A DNA stretch of 64,000 nt from DASTFY01 sp963829955. Lineage in GTDB: Bacteria; Actinomycetota; Acidimicrobiia; Acidimicrobiales; Ilumatobacteraceae. The position numbers were made by a program, and so were the translations under genes. The DNA lies in contig CAWHKS010000004.1 in NCBI GenBank assembly GCA_963829955.1, forward strand, positions 62,001 to 126,000. Direction: 5' to 3'. This document shows, one piece after another, positions 15,646-23,041 of the stretch. Numbering within the stretch: the first letter of the stretch is position 1; every line of letters begins with the position of its first letter. The notes beneath the pieces were generated by a model that was not told the origin of the DNA, did no database searches, and worked only from the letters and a program-made list of their open reading frames with translations.

Positions 15646-16827
15646 TCAATAGAGCCTGGCCCGCCCCAGGCGCTCCAGGCAGACCTCCGCGCTCCATGGC
15701 AGCATCAGCGAACCGAGCCGGGCATCCCGGTACATCCTTTCGAGGGCCAGGTGCCGCAGCATCGCCTGCCCGCCGCACACCCGCACGCCGATGGCCGCCA
15801 CCTCGGGCGCGGTCTCCATGGTGTTGAAGGTGGCTGCCCAGGCCTGGGCGAGCTGCTCCTCCGACGGGTCGACCCTGGCGTTGTCGGCCGCCGCGAGAAG
15901 CAGCGCCCGGCTGCGCTCGTACGCCACCTGCATACGTGCCCAGCCGTCCTGCTTCTGGGGCACGTCGCGCCGCGTGCCGGTGGTCATGCCCGCCAGCTCG
16001 CCCCGCAGGTACGACCGCGTGAAGTCGCAGATCCCCCTGGTCACCCCCAGATACGTCGGCGCCAGCGACATGAACAGGAACGGGTAGCGCTCCGCGGCCT
16101 GGTCGTAGAGGCCCGGGGGCAGCCACTCGTGTTCCGCGGGCACGAAGGCTCCGTCCATGACGAGCGTGCGCGACACGGTGCCCCTCATGCCGAGCGGGTC
16201 CCACGTTCCCTCGATCCGCACCCCGTCGCCCATGGCGGGCACCCCGAGGAAGCGGATGACGTCCTCGCCCTCGACCTGCGCGGTCACGTTGTAGAAGTCG
16301 GCCGCGCCGGACAGCGACGCGAAGATCTTGCGCCCGGTGACGAGGAAGCCGCCATCCACGGGCACGGCTCGCGTCGCGATGCCGCTGGTGGCGCCGGGGC
16401 TGATGCCCTCGGAGAACGGTTGGCTGTGGATCCTCCCTTCCTCCACGATGCCCCGGAAGAGCTCGGTACGGACCCGCTCGTGGCGCTCCCGCTGTTCGTC
16501 CGTCATGGTCAGGAGGTCGGCCACGGGACCGGTCCACAGCGTGGTGGCGATGTGCATGTTGAAGGTCAGCGCCGTCGCCCCGCAGTGGCGACCGATCTCT
16601 TCAGACACCCGCACGTAGTCGGCGAACCCGGCCCCGAGACCGCCGTACGCGGTCGGGACGCAGAGGGCCAGCAGCCCCCGCTCGTGGAGGTCCCGGAAGT
16701 TCTCGAACGGGAACGACGCTTCGCGGTCGTAGGTGAACGCCCGCTCCTCCATGGTCGGCCCGAGCTCCGCCACCATCCCTACGAGCTCGTCCCGCGTTGG
16801 CGCCATCGCGCCGAGTGTGGACGGCAC
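15646..16827 (-). CDS. Acyl-CoA dehydrogenase-family flavoprotein
   Basis: A 393-residue protein with the three ACAD segments: an N-terminal helical domain (FENFRDLHERGLLALCVPTAYGG), a middle beta domain (SGIATRAVPVDGGFLVTGRKIFAS, DPLGMRGTVSRTLV), and a C-terminal helical bundle (VCGGQAMLRHLALERMYRDAR). A catalytic Glu cannot be assigned safely. FAD-dependent members of this branch also include amine and pyridine-ring monooxygenases, so dehydrogenation of an acyl-CoA is only the default guess. The start is either 16827 or 16806 (MAPTRDEL). It diverges from the NicD-like hydrolase gene. Confidence 0.82.
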   Translation of the reverse strand: MPSTLGAMAPTRDELVGMVAELGPTMEERAFTYDREASFPFENFRDLHERGLLALCVPTAYGGLGAGFADYVRVSEEIGRHCGATALTFNMHIATTLWTGPVADLLTMTDEQRERHERVRTELFRGIVEEGRIHSQPFSEGISPGATSGIATRAVPVDGGFLVTGRKIFASLSGAADFYNVTAQVEGEDVIRFLGVPAMGDGVRIEGTWDPLGMRGTVSRTLVMDGAFVPAEHEWLPPGLYDQAAERYPFLFMSLAPTYLGVTRGICDFTRSYLRGELAGMTTGTRRDVPQKQDGWARMQVAYERSRALLLAAADNARVDPSEEQLAQAWAATFNTMETAPEVAAIGVRVCGGQAMLRHLALERMYRDARLGSLMLPWSAEVCLERLGRARLY

Positions 16828-16838
16828 CGGCCCGATAA

Positions 16839-16853
16839 GTCAACAGCGTTGAC
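16839..16853. promoter_or_regulatory. GTCAAC-AGC-GTTGAC inverted repeat, candidate TetR operator
   Basis: Perfect 6-bp arms with a 3-bp centre, lying between the divergent acyl-CoA dehydrogenase and hydrolase genes. Its right arm overlaps TTGACA (16849-16854), a consensus -35 box for the plus strand, with CAAGGT about 20 bp further as a weak -10. A repressor bound here would block transcription of the hydrolase gene and probably the dehydrogenase gene. Confidence 0.6.
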
Positions 16854-16884
16854 AAACGAGCCTGTGCGCTGCCAAGGTCGCCCG

Positions 16885-17691
16885 GTGCCGGACGCGCCCC
16901 GCGACGTGGATGGCCCCATCGCGTGGCGGGAGGCCGGGGAAGGGCCGGTGGTCGTGTTGCTGCACGGGCTCGGGGGGAGCCGCACGGCATGGGAGCCGCA
17001 GCTCGCCGCGCTGTCGGCGTCGTGGCGGGTCGTGGCCTGGGACCTGCCCGGGTACGGCGCCTCGGCTCCGCTGCCCGGCCCTCTCGACTTCGACGTCCTG
17101 GCCGACGCCGCGGTCCGGCTGTTCGACGCCGCCGGTACCGAGGCCGCTCACCTCGTCGGGCTGTCGTTCGGCGGCATGATCGCCCAGCACACCGCCCTGC
17201 GGCACCCGGACCGGGTGCGCAGCCTGACGCTGCTCGCCACCAGCCCCGCCTTCGGCCTGGACGGGACCACGGCCGACGCCTGGCGGTCGGGCCGGCTCGC
17301 GCCGCTGGACGCCGGGCGCACGCCGGCCGACATCGCGCCCGAGGTCATCGACGCCATCGCCGGTCCCGGCCTCACCGCCGCCGCCCGCGCCGAGCAGGTG
17401 GCGGCCATGGCGCGGATCCCGGAGAAGGCGCTGCGCCGTGCCATCGCCTGCTTGCCCACCCACGACACCCGCGCCCGGCTGGGCGAGGTCACCGCACCGA
17501 CGCTGGTCGTTGCCGGGGAGCTCGACGCCGAAACACCGCCGGGGTACGGCCGGGCGCTGGCCGATGCGATCCCCCGCGCCCGGTTCGTGCTGGTGCCGGG
17601 CGCCGGGCACCTGCTGCCGGCCGAGATGCCGGAGCAGGTGAACGCGCTGCTGATCGAGCACCTCGCCCGCGTGGAGCAGGATGGGTCCTGA
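16885..17691 (+). CDS. Alpha/beta hydrolase (possible N-formylmaleamate deformylase-like)
   Basis: A 268-residue alpha/beta hydrolase. HGLGGSRTAW is the oxyanion loop, GLSFGGM the nucleophile elbow with Ser near residue 95, GELDAETP the acid region and GAGHLLP the catalytic His. GTG 16885 is chosen because the frame upstream is a shadow of the opposite strand. Its stop overlaps the start of the NicX-like gene (TGATG). In nicotinate catabolism NicX opens 2,5-dihydroxypyridine and NicD, an alpha/beta hydrolase, deformylates the product. The adjacency suggests, but does not prove, this role. Confidence 0.8.
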   Translation: MPDAPRDVDGPIAWREAGEGPVVVLLHGLGGSRTAWEPQLAALSASWRVVAWDLPGYGASAPLPGPLDFDVLADAAVRLFDAAGTEAAHLVGLSFGGMIAQHTALRHPDRVRSLTLLATSPAFGLDGTTADAWRSGRLAPLDAGRTPADIAPEVIDAIAGPGLTAAARAEQVAAMARIPEKALRRAIACLPTHDTRARLGEVTAPTLVVAGELDAETPPGYGRALADAIPRARFVLVPGAGHLLPAEMPEQVNALLIEHLARVEQDGS

Positions 17692-18728
17692 TGGCCGAGT
17701 GGCGCTGGATCCGGATCTTCGCCGAGCACTTCGAGCGCTGCGGCCTCGCCCCGGGTGAGGTCGTCGCCGTGCTCTCCGAGTCCTCCAGCCGCCCGGAGCT
17801 GGTGGAGACCGCCCGGCTGGCAGCGCAGTCGCTCGACGGCCAGATCTTCGACCTCATCGTCCCGACGCCGGTCAACGACCAGCCGGTGGCCATCCGCTCC
17901 ACCGGCGCCTCACGCGCCCTGCAGGGCAACCCGGGTGTGCTGGCCGCGCTGGGCTCGTCCGGCCTCGTGCTCGACTGCACGGTCGAGGGGCTCCTCCACG
18001 CCCCCGAGCTCGGCGCCATCCTCGGCGGTGGCGCCCGCGTCCTGATGATCTCCAACGAGCACCCGGAGAACTTCGAGCGGTTCCGGTACGACCCGGAGCT
18101 GGGCCGCCGGGTCGCCGAAGCCCACGACGCCCTCGCCTCGGCCTCGTCGATGCACGTCACCTCGGGTGCCGGCACCGACCTCACCGTGCACCTGGCCGGT
18201 TCGGTCACCGCCGGCTCGACCGGGCTGACGGACGGGCCAGGATCCATCGCCCACTGGCCCGGTGGCCTGGTGCTCGCCTTCCCGGCACCCGGCACGGTCG
18301 AGGGCTCGGTGGTGCTGGCGCCCGGCGACCTGAACCTGACGTTCAAGCGCTACCTCGAGCGGCCGGTCACCCTCGAGATCCGTGACGACCACATCGAGAC
18401 CATCGGCGGTGACGGCGTCGACGCCGACCTGTTCCGCTCCTACCTCGCGGCGTTCGCCGACGCCGAGGGCGACCGGTCCGCGTACGCCTGCTCCCACGTG
18501 GGGTGGGGCCTCAACGAGCACGCCCGCTGGGACTACTTGGAGTTGTACGACAAGGGCGCGGTGAACGGCACCGAGGCCCGGGCCTTCGCCGGGGGTTTCC
18601 TCTACTCGACCGGGGCCAACGAGGTGGCGAAGCGGTTCAGCGCCGGTCACTTCGACCTGCCCATGCGCGGCTGCACGGTGGCACTCGACGGGCAGGTCGT
18701 CGTCGACGCGGGGCGGCTGGTGCGGTGA
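17691..18728 (+). CDS. NicX-like metal-dependent ring dioxygenase / M29 aminopeptidase-like protein
   Basis: A 345-residue protein of the leucyl aminopeptidase (M29)-like family, which includes 2,5-dihydroxypyridine 5,6-dioxygenase NicX. The N-terminal domain starts WRWIRIFAEHFERCGLAPGE. In the C-terminal domain, CSHVGWGLNEHARWD supplies one His, and AGHFDLPMRGC supplies a His-x-Asp pair. This reproduces the His, His-x-Asp iron ligand spacing I recall for NicX and not the aminopeptidase metal site. It is coupled to the upstream hydrolase. The exact substrate is inferred only. Confidence 0.72.
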   Translation: MAEWRWIRIFAEHFERCGLAPGEVVAVLSESSSRPELVETARLAAQSLDGQIFDLIVPTPVNDQPVAIRSTGASRALQGNPGVLAALGSSGLVLDCTVEGLLHAPELGAILGGGARVLMISNEHPENFERFRYDPELGRRVAEAHDALASASSMHVTSGAGTDLTVHLAGSVTAGSTGLTDGPGSIAHWPGGLVLAFPAPGTVEGSVVLAPGDLNLTFKRYLERPVTLEIRDDHIETIGGDGVDADLFRSYLAAFADAEGDRSAYACSHVGWGLNEHARWDYLELYDKGAVNGTEARAFAGGFLYSTGANEVAKRFSAGHFDLPMRGCTVALDGQVVVDAGRLVR

Positions 18729-18811
18729 GCCGATGGAGGTGAGCCGGCCAGGATCGACCACTCGCAGCGAGTGTCGTAAGGTACCGAACGATCTGAAGGG
18801 GGGACAGCGGG

Positions 18812-20101
18812 GTGCCGGAAGCGGCTGAAATCGCTCGCGTCTTCTACAGCGACGTCCACGGGCTGTCACACGGGAAGTACGTGGCCGCTGACGACCTCGA
18901 CCACCCCACGCACTACGCGGTCACGGTGCTCACCCAGGCCATCGACGGCGACATGCCGCCGGCGCCCGGCTACGGCGCCGACGTCGGTTTTCCCGACATG
19001 GAGGCCCGCGCCGATCTGGCCACGCGCCGCCCCGGTTGGGAACCCGACACGGACGTCGTCTTCGCCGATCTGTACCACACCGATGGCCGAGAGCTCCCCA
19101 TCGACGTGCGGCGCGCGCTGCGCCTGATCTGTGGCCGCTGGACCGATCGCGGCTTGACGCCCATGGCCGGGTTCGAGATGGAGCTGTACCTGCTGGCCAA
19201 AGACCCGTCGGAGGGCTTCGAACCCCTCGCCGTGCCGTGGCACCGCGTCTACGGCACCGGACCCTCGTTCGATCCCACCGGTCTGGGCCGGGAGATCTTC
19301 GAGACCTGCCGGCGGTGCGGCATCCCGGTCGAGGGGGTCAACGGCGAGTTCCACCCCGCGCAGATGGAGGTGGCGCTCCACTACCGCGACGCGCTCGCCG
19401 CGGCGGACGACGCCTTCCTCTTCAAGGAGCTGGCCCGGGAGCTGGCGCACCGGGCCGGCCTCGGAGCCACCTTCATGCCCCGGCCATTCCCGCGGCTGGT
19501 GGGCAGCGGCCTGCACGTCAACCTCAGCCTCCAGGACGCGCCGGGCTCGAACGCCTTCGCCGCCGCCGACGAGGAGTACGGGCTGTCCCCGCTCGGTCGT
19601 CACGCGCTGGCGGGGCTCATCGCGCACCACGAGGCGCTGTGCGGCATCGGCGCCCCGACGATCAACTCGTACAAGCGGCTCGTCCCCGGCCTCATCGCCG
19701 GCTACTGGGCCAACTGGGGGCTCGACAACCGCTTCAGCACCTACCGCGTGCCGGGCGAGCGCGGGCAGGCCACCCGCGTCGAGTGCCGCAACCCCGACGG
19801 CGCCTCCAGCCCGCACCTGGTGACGGCGGCGATGCTGGCCGCGATGCTGCACGGCGTCGAAGAGGAACTGCCCCTCCCCGAGCCTCAGGTGGGCGACGCG
19901 GATGCCGACCCCAACACCGATCGCCACGCGCCCCACTCCCTGGCGGAGGGCCTCGACGCCATCGCAGCCGACACCGTCCTCACCGAGGCGCTCGGCGCTG
20001 ATCTGGTGAACCTCTTCCTCGGGGTGAAGCGGACCGAGGTGGATCGCTTCAACGCCGCCGTGACCGACTGGGAGATCCGCGAGTATGCCCGTCTGTTCTG
20101 A
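18812..20101 (+). CDS. Glutamine synthetase-like gamma-glutamyl ligase
   Basis: A 429-residue glutamine synthetase-fold enzyme. MAGFEMELYL, GEFHPAQMEVAL, FMPRPFPRLVGSGLHVNLSL, INSYKRLVPG, and RVECRNPDGASSPHL are the expected metal, ammonia-flap and nucleotide regions in family order. It is shorter than GlnA, and LVPG with RVECRNPD fits the amine ligases (GlnA3/PuuA type) that attach glutamate to polyamines or other amines. GTG 18812 follows GAAGGGGGGA. Neighbours (ABC importer, aldehyde dehydrogenase, amidotransferase) support gamma-glutamylation of an imported amine, though ethanolamine or another amine is possible. Confidence 0.85.
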   Translation: MPEAAEIARVFYSDVHGLSHGKYVAADDLDHPTHYAVTVLTQAIDGDMPPAPGYGADVGFPDMEARADLATRRPGWEPDTDVVFADLYHTDGRELPIDVRRALRLICGRWTDRGLTPMAGFEMELYLLAKDPSEGFEPLAVPWHRVYGTGPSFDPTGLGREIFETCRRCGIPVEGVNGEFHPAQMEVALHYRDALAAADDAFLFKELARELAHRAGLGATFMPRPFPRLVGSGLHVNLSLQDAPGSNAFAAADEEYGLSPLGRHALAGLIAHHEALCGIGAPTINSYKRLVPGLIAGYWANWGLDNRFSTYRVPGERGQATRVECRNPDGASSPHLVTAAMLAAMLHGVEEELPLPEPQVGDADADPNTDRHAPHSLAEGLDAIAADTVLTEALGADLVNLFLGVKRTEVDRFNAAVTDWEIREYARLF

Positions 20102-20134
20102 GCACCAACACCTGACCATGGGGGAGCGTGGCTG

Positions 20135-21433
20135 ATGAAGCGCACACACATCTCGATCGCTCTGGCTGCGGTGCTCGCCACCGCCGTCGGATGCGGAAGC
20201 GACTCGGACTCGGGAGAGGGGACCACGGCCGCGCCCGACACGTCGGTGGCCGCCACCAGCCCCGACACCAGTGCTGATGCGGCCCCGGGGGACTCGTCGG
20301 CCTCGAGCGAGCCGGCGCCCGAAGGAGCGTTCGACGTCGACGCCGTGCTGGCCGCCGACCTGGACAACTGCGCGCCGGAGCCCACCGGTGAGCCGTTGAA
20401 GGTCGGGTACGCCGCCGACCTGTCCGACCTGGGCGGGTTTGCCGACGCTCCGGCCAGCGCGGCGGCGGAGCACTTCGTCAACCTCATCAACTGCGTGGGC
20501 GGCGTCGACGGCACACCGCTCGAGCTGACCATCCAGAACATCGAAGGCGATCCGGAGGTCACCGCTCGCGCCGCGCAGGACCTGCTCGACGCCGGCGTCT
20601 CGGCCATCCTCGGACCGCCGTTCGCCGACTTCGGCCAGCCGCTGCTTCAGGTCACGCAGGGCAACGTGCCCGTCCTCTTCGTCGCCTCGACGGAGCCGAC
20701 GCTCGGCGACGTCAGCGCCCTTTCGTACCTCACGGCCTTCGACGACACCGCCCAGGCGACTGCGGCGGCCGAGTTCGCGCTGGACCAGGGGTGGCAGACG
20801 GCGGTCACCTTCTCCTCGCCCGGCCCGTACTTCGGGTACAACCCGGAGGTCTTCACGGAGGTCTTCGAGGCCGGCGGCGGGACGATCCTCGGTGACTACA
20901 ACTACGTCCCGCTGGACGACACCGACTTCTCCACCCAGGTCAACGAGATCGCCAACCTCGGCGAGCAGCCGGCCGTCGTCTACAGCGCCATGCTGGCCTC
21001 GCAGGCGGTGCAGCTGGCGGCGCAGCTCGATTCGGCCGGCGTGGACACGACCATGCTGATGGCCGACGCCTTCGAGGCGACCGGGGGGTACGTGACCGAG
21101 GGGACCGACGGGTTCTTCGCCACGACGCACGCCTTCTCCGAGGCGGGCAACCGGGTGGCGGCGCTCGACGAGAGCTTCGCCGCCGCCACCGGCGCGCCGC
21201 TGGAGAATCCGTCCTTCGGCAGCCTGGCCGCCGACGCCATCCTCGTGCTGATCTCCGCCTACCAGCAGGCGGGGACGACGGACGGAGCCGAGCTCGGCGC
21301 GGCGATCGCCGACGTCGACGTCGACGGCATCACCGGGCGCCTGACCTACGGAGGCAATGCCGTCCCGGCCAAGCCGGTGTTCATCACCGAGATGGTCGAC
21401 GGTCAGCCCACGCTCGCCGCCACGATCGGCTGA
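20135..21433 (+). CDS. Branched-chain-type ABC transporter substrate-binding lipoprotein
   Basis: A 432-residue periplasmic-binding protein of the LivJ class. It has a lipoprotein signal MKRTHISIALAAVLATAVGC and an acidic Thr/Ser/Ala linker to about residue 70. The two-lobed type I fold then follows: LKVGYAADLSDLGGFAD, EGDPEVTARAAQDLLDAGVSAILGP and TALAYLTA-like strands ending in GRLTYGGNAVPAKPVFI. It captures the solute for the LivF-LivH-LivMG system immediately downstream. The ligand cannot be read, but surrounding enzymes point to an amine or amino acid. Confidence 0.9.
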   Translation: MKRTHISIALAAVLATAVGCGSDSDSGEGTTAAPDTSVAATSPDTSADAAPGDSSASSEPAPEGAFDVDAVLAADLDNCAPEPTGEPLKVGYAADLSDLGGFADAPASAAAEHFVNLINCVGGVDGTPLELTIQNIEGDPEVTARAAQDLLDAGVSAILGPPFADFGQPLLQVTQGNVPVLFVASTEPTLGDVSALSYLTAFDDTAQATAAAEFALDQGWQTAVTFSSPGPYFGYNPEVFTEVFEAGGGTILGDYNYVPLDDTDFSTQVNEIANLGEQPAVVYSAMLASQAVQLAAQLDSAGVDTTMLMADAFEATGGYVTEGTDGFFATTHAFSEAGNRVAALDESFAAATGAPLENPSFGSLAADAILVLISAYQQAGTTDGAELGAAIADVDVDGITGRLTYGGNAVPAKPVFITEMVDGQPTLAATIG

Positions 21434-21442
21434 CCTCGCCCG

Positions 21443-22157
21443 ATGGCGATCCTCGCGGTCGAGGGCCTCTCGTGCCGCTACGGCTCGATCAGGGCTATCC
21501 GCGATGTCGACCTGACCGTCGACGAGGGTGAGATCGTCGGCCTGATCGGGGCCAACGGCGCCGGGAAGACAACGACGCTCAACGGCATCGCCGGACTGGT
21601 GACCCCCTCGGGCGGGAGGGTGCGCTTCGCCGAACGCGACGTCACCGGCCTCGGCCCCGACCGCCTACTCCGGGCCGGTCTGGCCCTTGTGCCCGAGCGG
21701 CGGAGGATCTTCATCGACCTCACCGTGGCCGAGAACCTCAAGGTGGGCGGCGTGACGGCCAGCCGTCGGGAGCGGGAGGAGCGGCTGGAGGAGATGACGT
21801 CCCGCTTTCCCGTGCTGCGCGACAAGTGGAGCACGGCCGCCGGGTTCCTGTCCGGTGGCGAGGCCCAGCAGCTGGCCATCGCCCGCGCCCTCATCGAGCG
21901 CGCCTCGCCTCCTGCTCATGGACGAGCCGACCCTCGGCCTGGCGCCCACGCTGGTCGATCGCATCTTCGAGCTGGTCGTCTCGCTGCGGGCCTCCGGGGT
22001 GACGCTGCTGATCGTCGAGCAGAACGCCACCCGCTTGCTGGAGGTCGCCGATCGCGCCTACGTGATGCGAACCGGCGACGTCGCCATGAGCGGCCGGGGC
22101 GCCGACCTGCTGGCCCGCGCCGATCTCTTCGAGTCGTACGTAGGTGACACCGCGTGA
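21443..22157 (+). CDS. livF: ABC transporter ATPase, LivF type, frameshifted
   Basis: About 237 residues when repaired. Walker A is GANGAGKTTTLNG, LVPERRRIF the Q-loop region, and FLSGGEAQQLAIARALIER the signature. Walker B and the rest (RLLLMDEPTLGLAPTLVDRIF, LLIVEQNATRLLEVADR) are in another frame. One surplus base in GAGCGCGCC (21896-21904) separates them; without it the junction reads LIERPRLLLMDEP, the family consensus. As the operon is otherwise whole, a sequencing error is likely. Its stop overlaps the GTG of livH. Confidence 0.88.
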
Positions 22158-23041
22158 CGGAGATCCTGCAGCAGTTGGTCGACGGGCTGGGCCGTGGCTC
22201 CGAGTACACGCTCATCGGCCTCGGCATCGCGTTGATCTTCGGCGTGATGCACCTCGTGAACTTCGCGCAGGGCGATCTCATCACGGTCAGCGGGTACGTC
22301 ACCTACGCCCTGCTGACCGCCGGCTGGAGCTGGTGGGCCGTCATCCCCCTCATCGTCCTCTCGGCCACGCTGACCTCGGTGGTGATCGAGTTCGTCGCCT
22401 TCCGCCGCGTGCGGGGCGCGTCCGACACGACGATGCTGCTGACCTCCTTCGGCGTGCACTTCGTGATCACGGCCCTGTTCGTGATGTTCGTGTCGCCCAA
22501 CGTCCGCACCTTCGACCGGCCGGGCTGGATCACGAACACGGTCACGATCGGGTCCGTGCGTCTCGAGGTGTTCGACCTCGCCACGCTCGGCGTCACGATC
22601 GTCACGCTCGCCGCCACCGCCTTCCTGGTGAGGCGCACGATGTTCGGGATCTCATTGCGGGCCGCGGCGGAGGACTTCGCCGCCGCCCGGCTGATGGGCG
22701 TGCGCAGCGACCGCGTGATCCAGGGCGCCTTCGCACTCGCCGGTCTGCTGGCCGGTATCGCGAGCGTGTTCATCCTGATGAGGAGCGGCCGCACGTCGCC
22801 GAACTTCGGCGAGACCCCGATGCTGAAGGGCATCCTGGCCGCGCTCATCGGCGGCCTCGGCAGCCTGGGTGGCGCGGTGATCGGTGGGTTCGCGCTGGGC
22901 CTGCTCGAGGTCTTCCTCATCGCCCGGCTCCCGGACGAGCTGGCGGGGCTCACCAACGGCGTCGTGTTCCTCCTGATCGCGCTGCTCTTCATCTTCCGGC
23001 CTGGCGGGATCGTGTCGGTCCGCCATGCGGAGCGGGTGTGA
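22154..23041 (+). CDS. livH: ABC transporter permease, LivH type
   Basis: A 295-residue inner-membrane permease with about eight hydrophobic helices. Typical blocks are GSEYTLIGLGIALIFGVMHLVNFAQGDL near the start, the EAA-like loop RRTMFGISLRAAAEDFAAARLMGV and the closing LLIALLFIFRPGGI. It pairs with the LivM half of the next protein. GTG 22154 overlaps the livF stop, and its own TGA overlaps the GTG of livMG, so the three are translationally coupled. Confidence 0.92.
   Translation: MTEILQQLVDGLGRGSEYTLIGLGIALIFGVMHLVNFAQGDLITVSGYVTYALLTAGWSWWAVIPLIVLSATLTSVVIEFVAFRRVRGASDTTMLLTSFGVHFVITALFVMFVSPNVRTFDRPGWITNTVTIGSVRLEVFDLATLGVTIVTLAATAFLVRRTMFGISLRAAAEDFAAARLMGVRSDRVIQGAFALAGLLAGIASVFILMRSGRTSPNFGETPMLKGILAALIGGLGSLGGAVIGGFALGLLEVFLIARLPDELAGLTNGVVFLLIALLFIFRPGGIVSVRHAERV

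Noticed and set aside
15052..16884. Extended N-terminus of the alpha/beta hydrolase frame
   Set aside because: The open frame continues 1.8 kb upstream, but this is antisense to TetR and the acyl-CoA dehydrogenase and lacks protein motifs. The true start is GTG 16885.
18866..21130. Long minus-strand open frame of about 750 codons opposite the GS-like and substrate-binding genes
   Set aside because: It is antisense to two well-supported genes and has low-complexity, Arg/Gly/Val-rich content. High GC removes stops in this phase, so it is a shadow.
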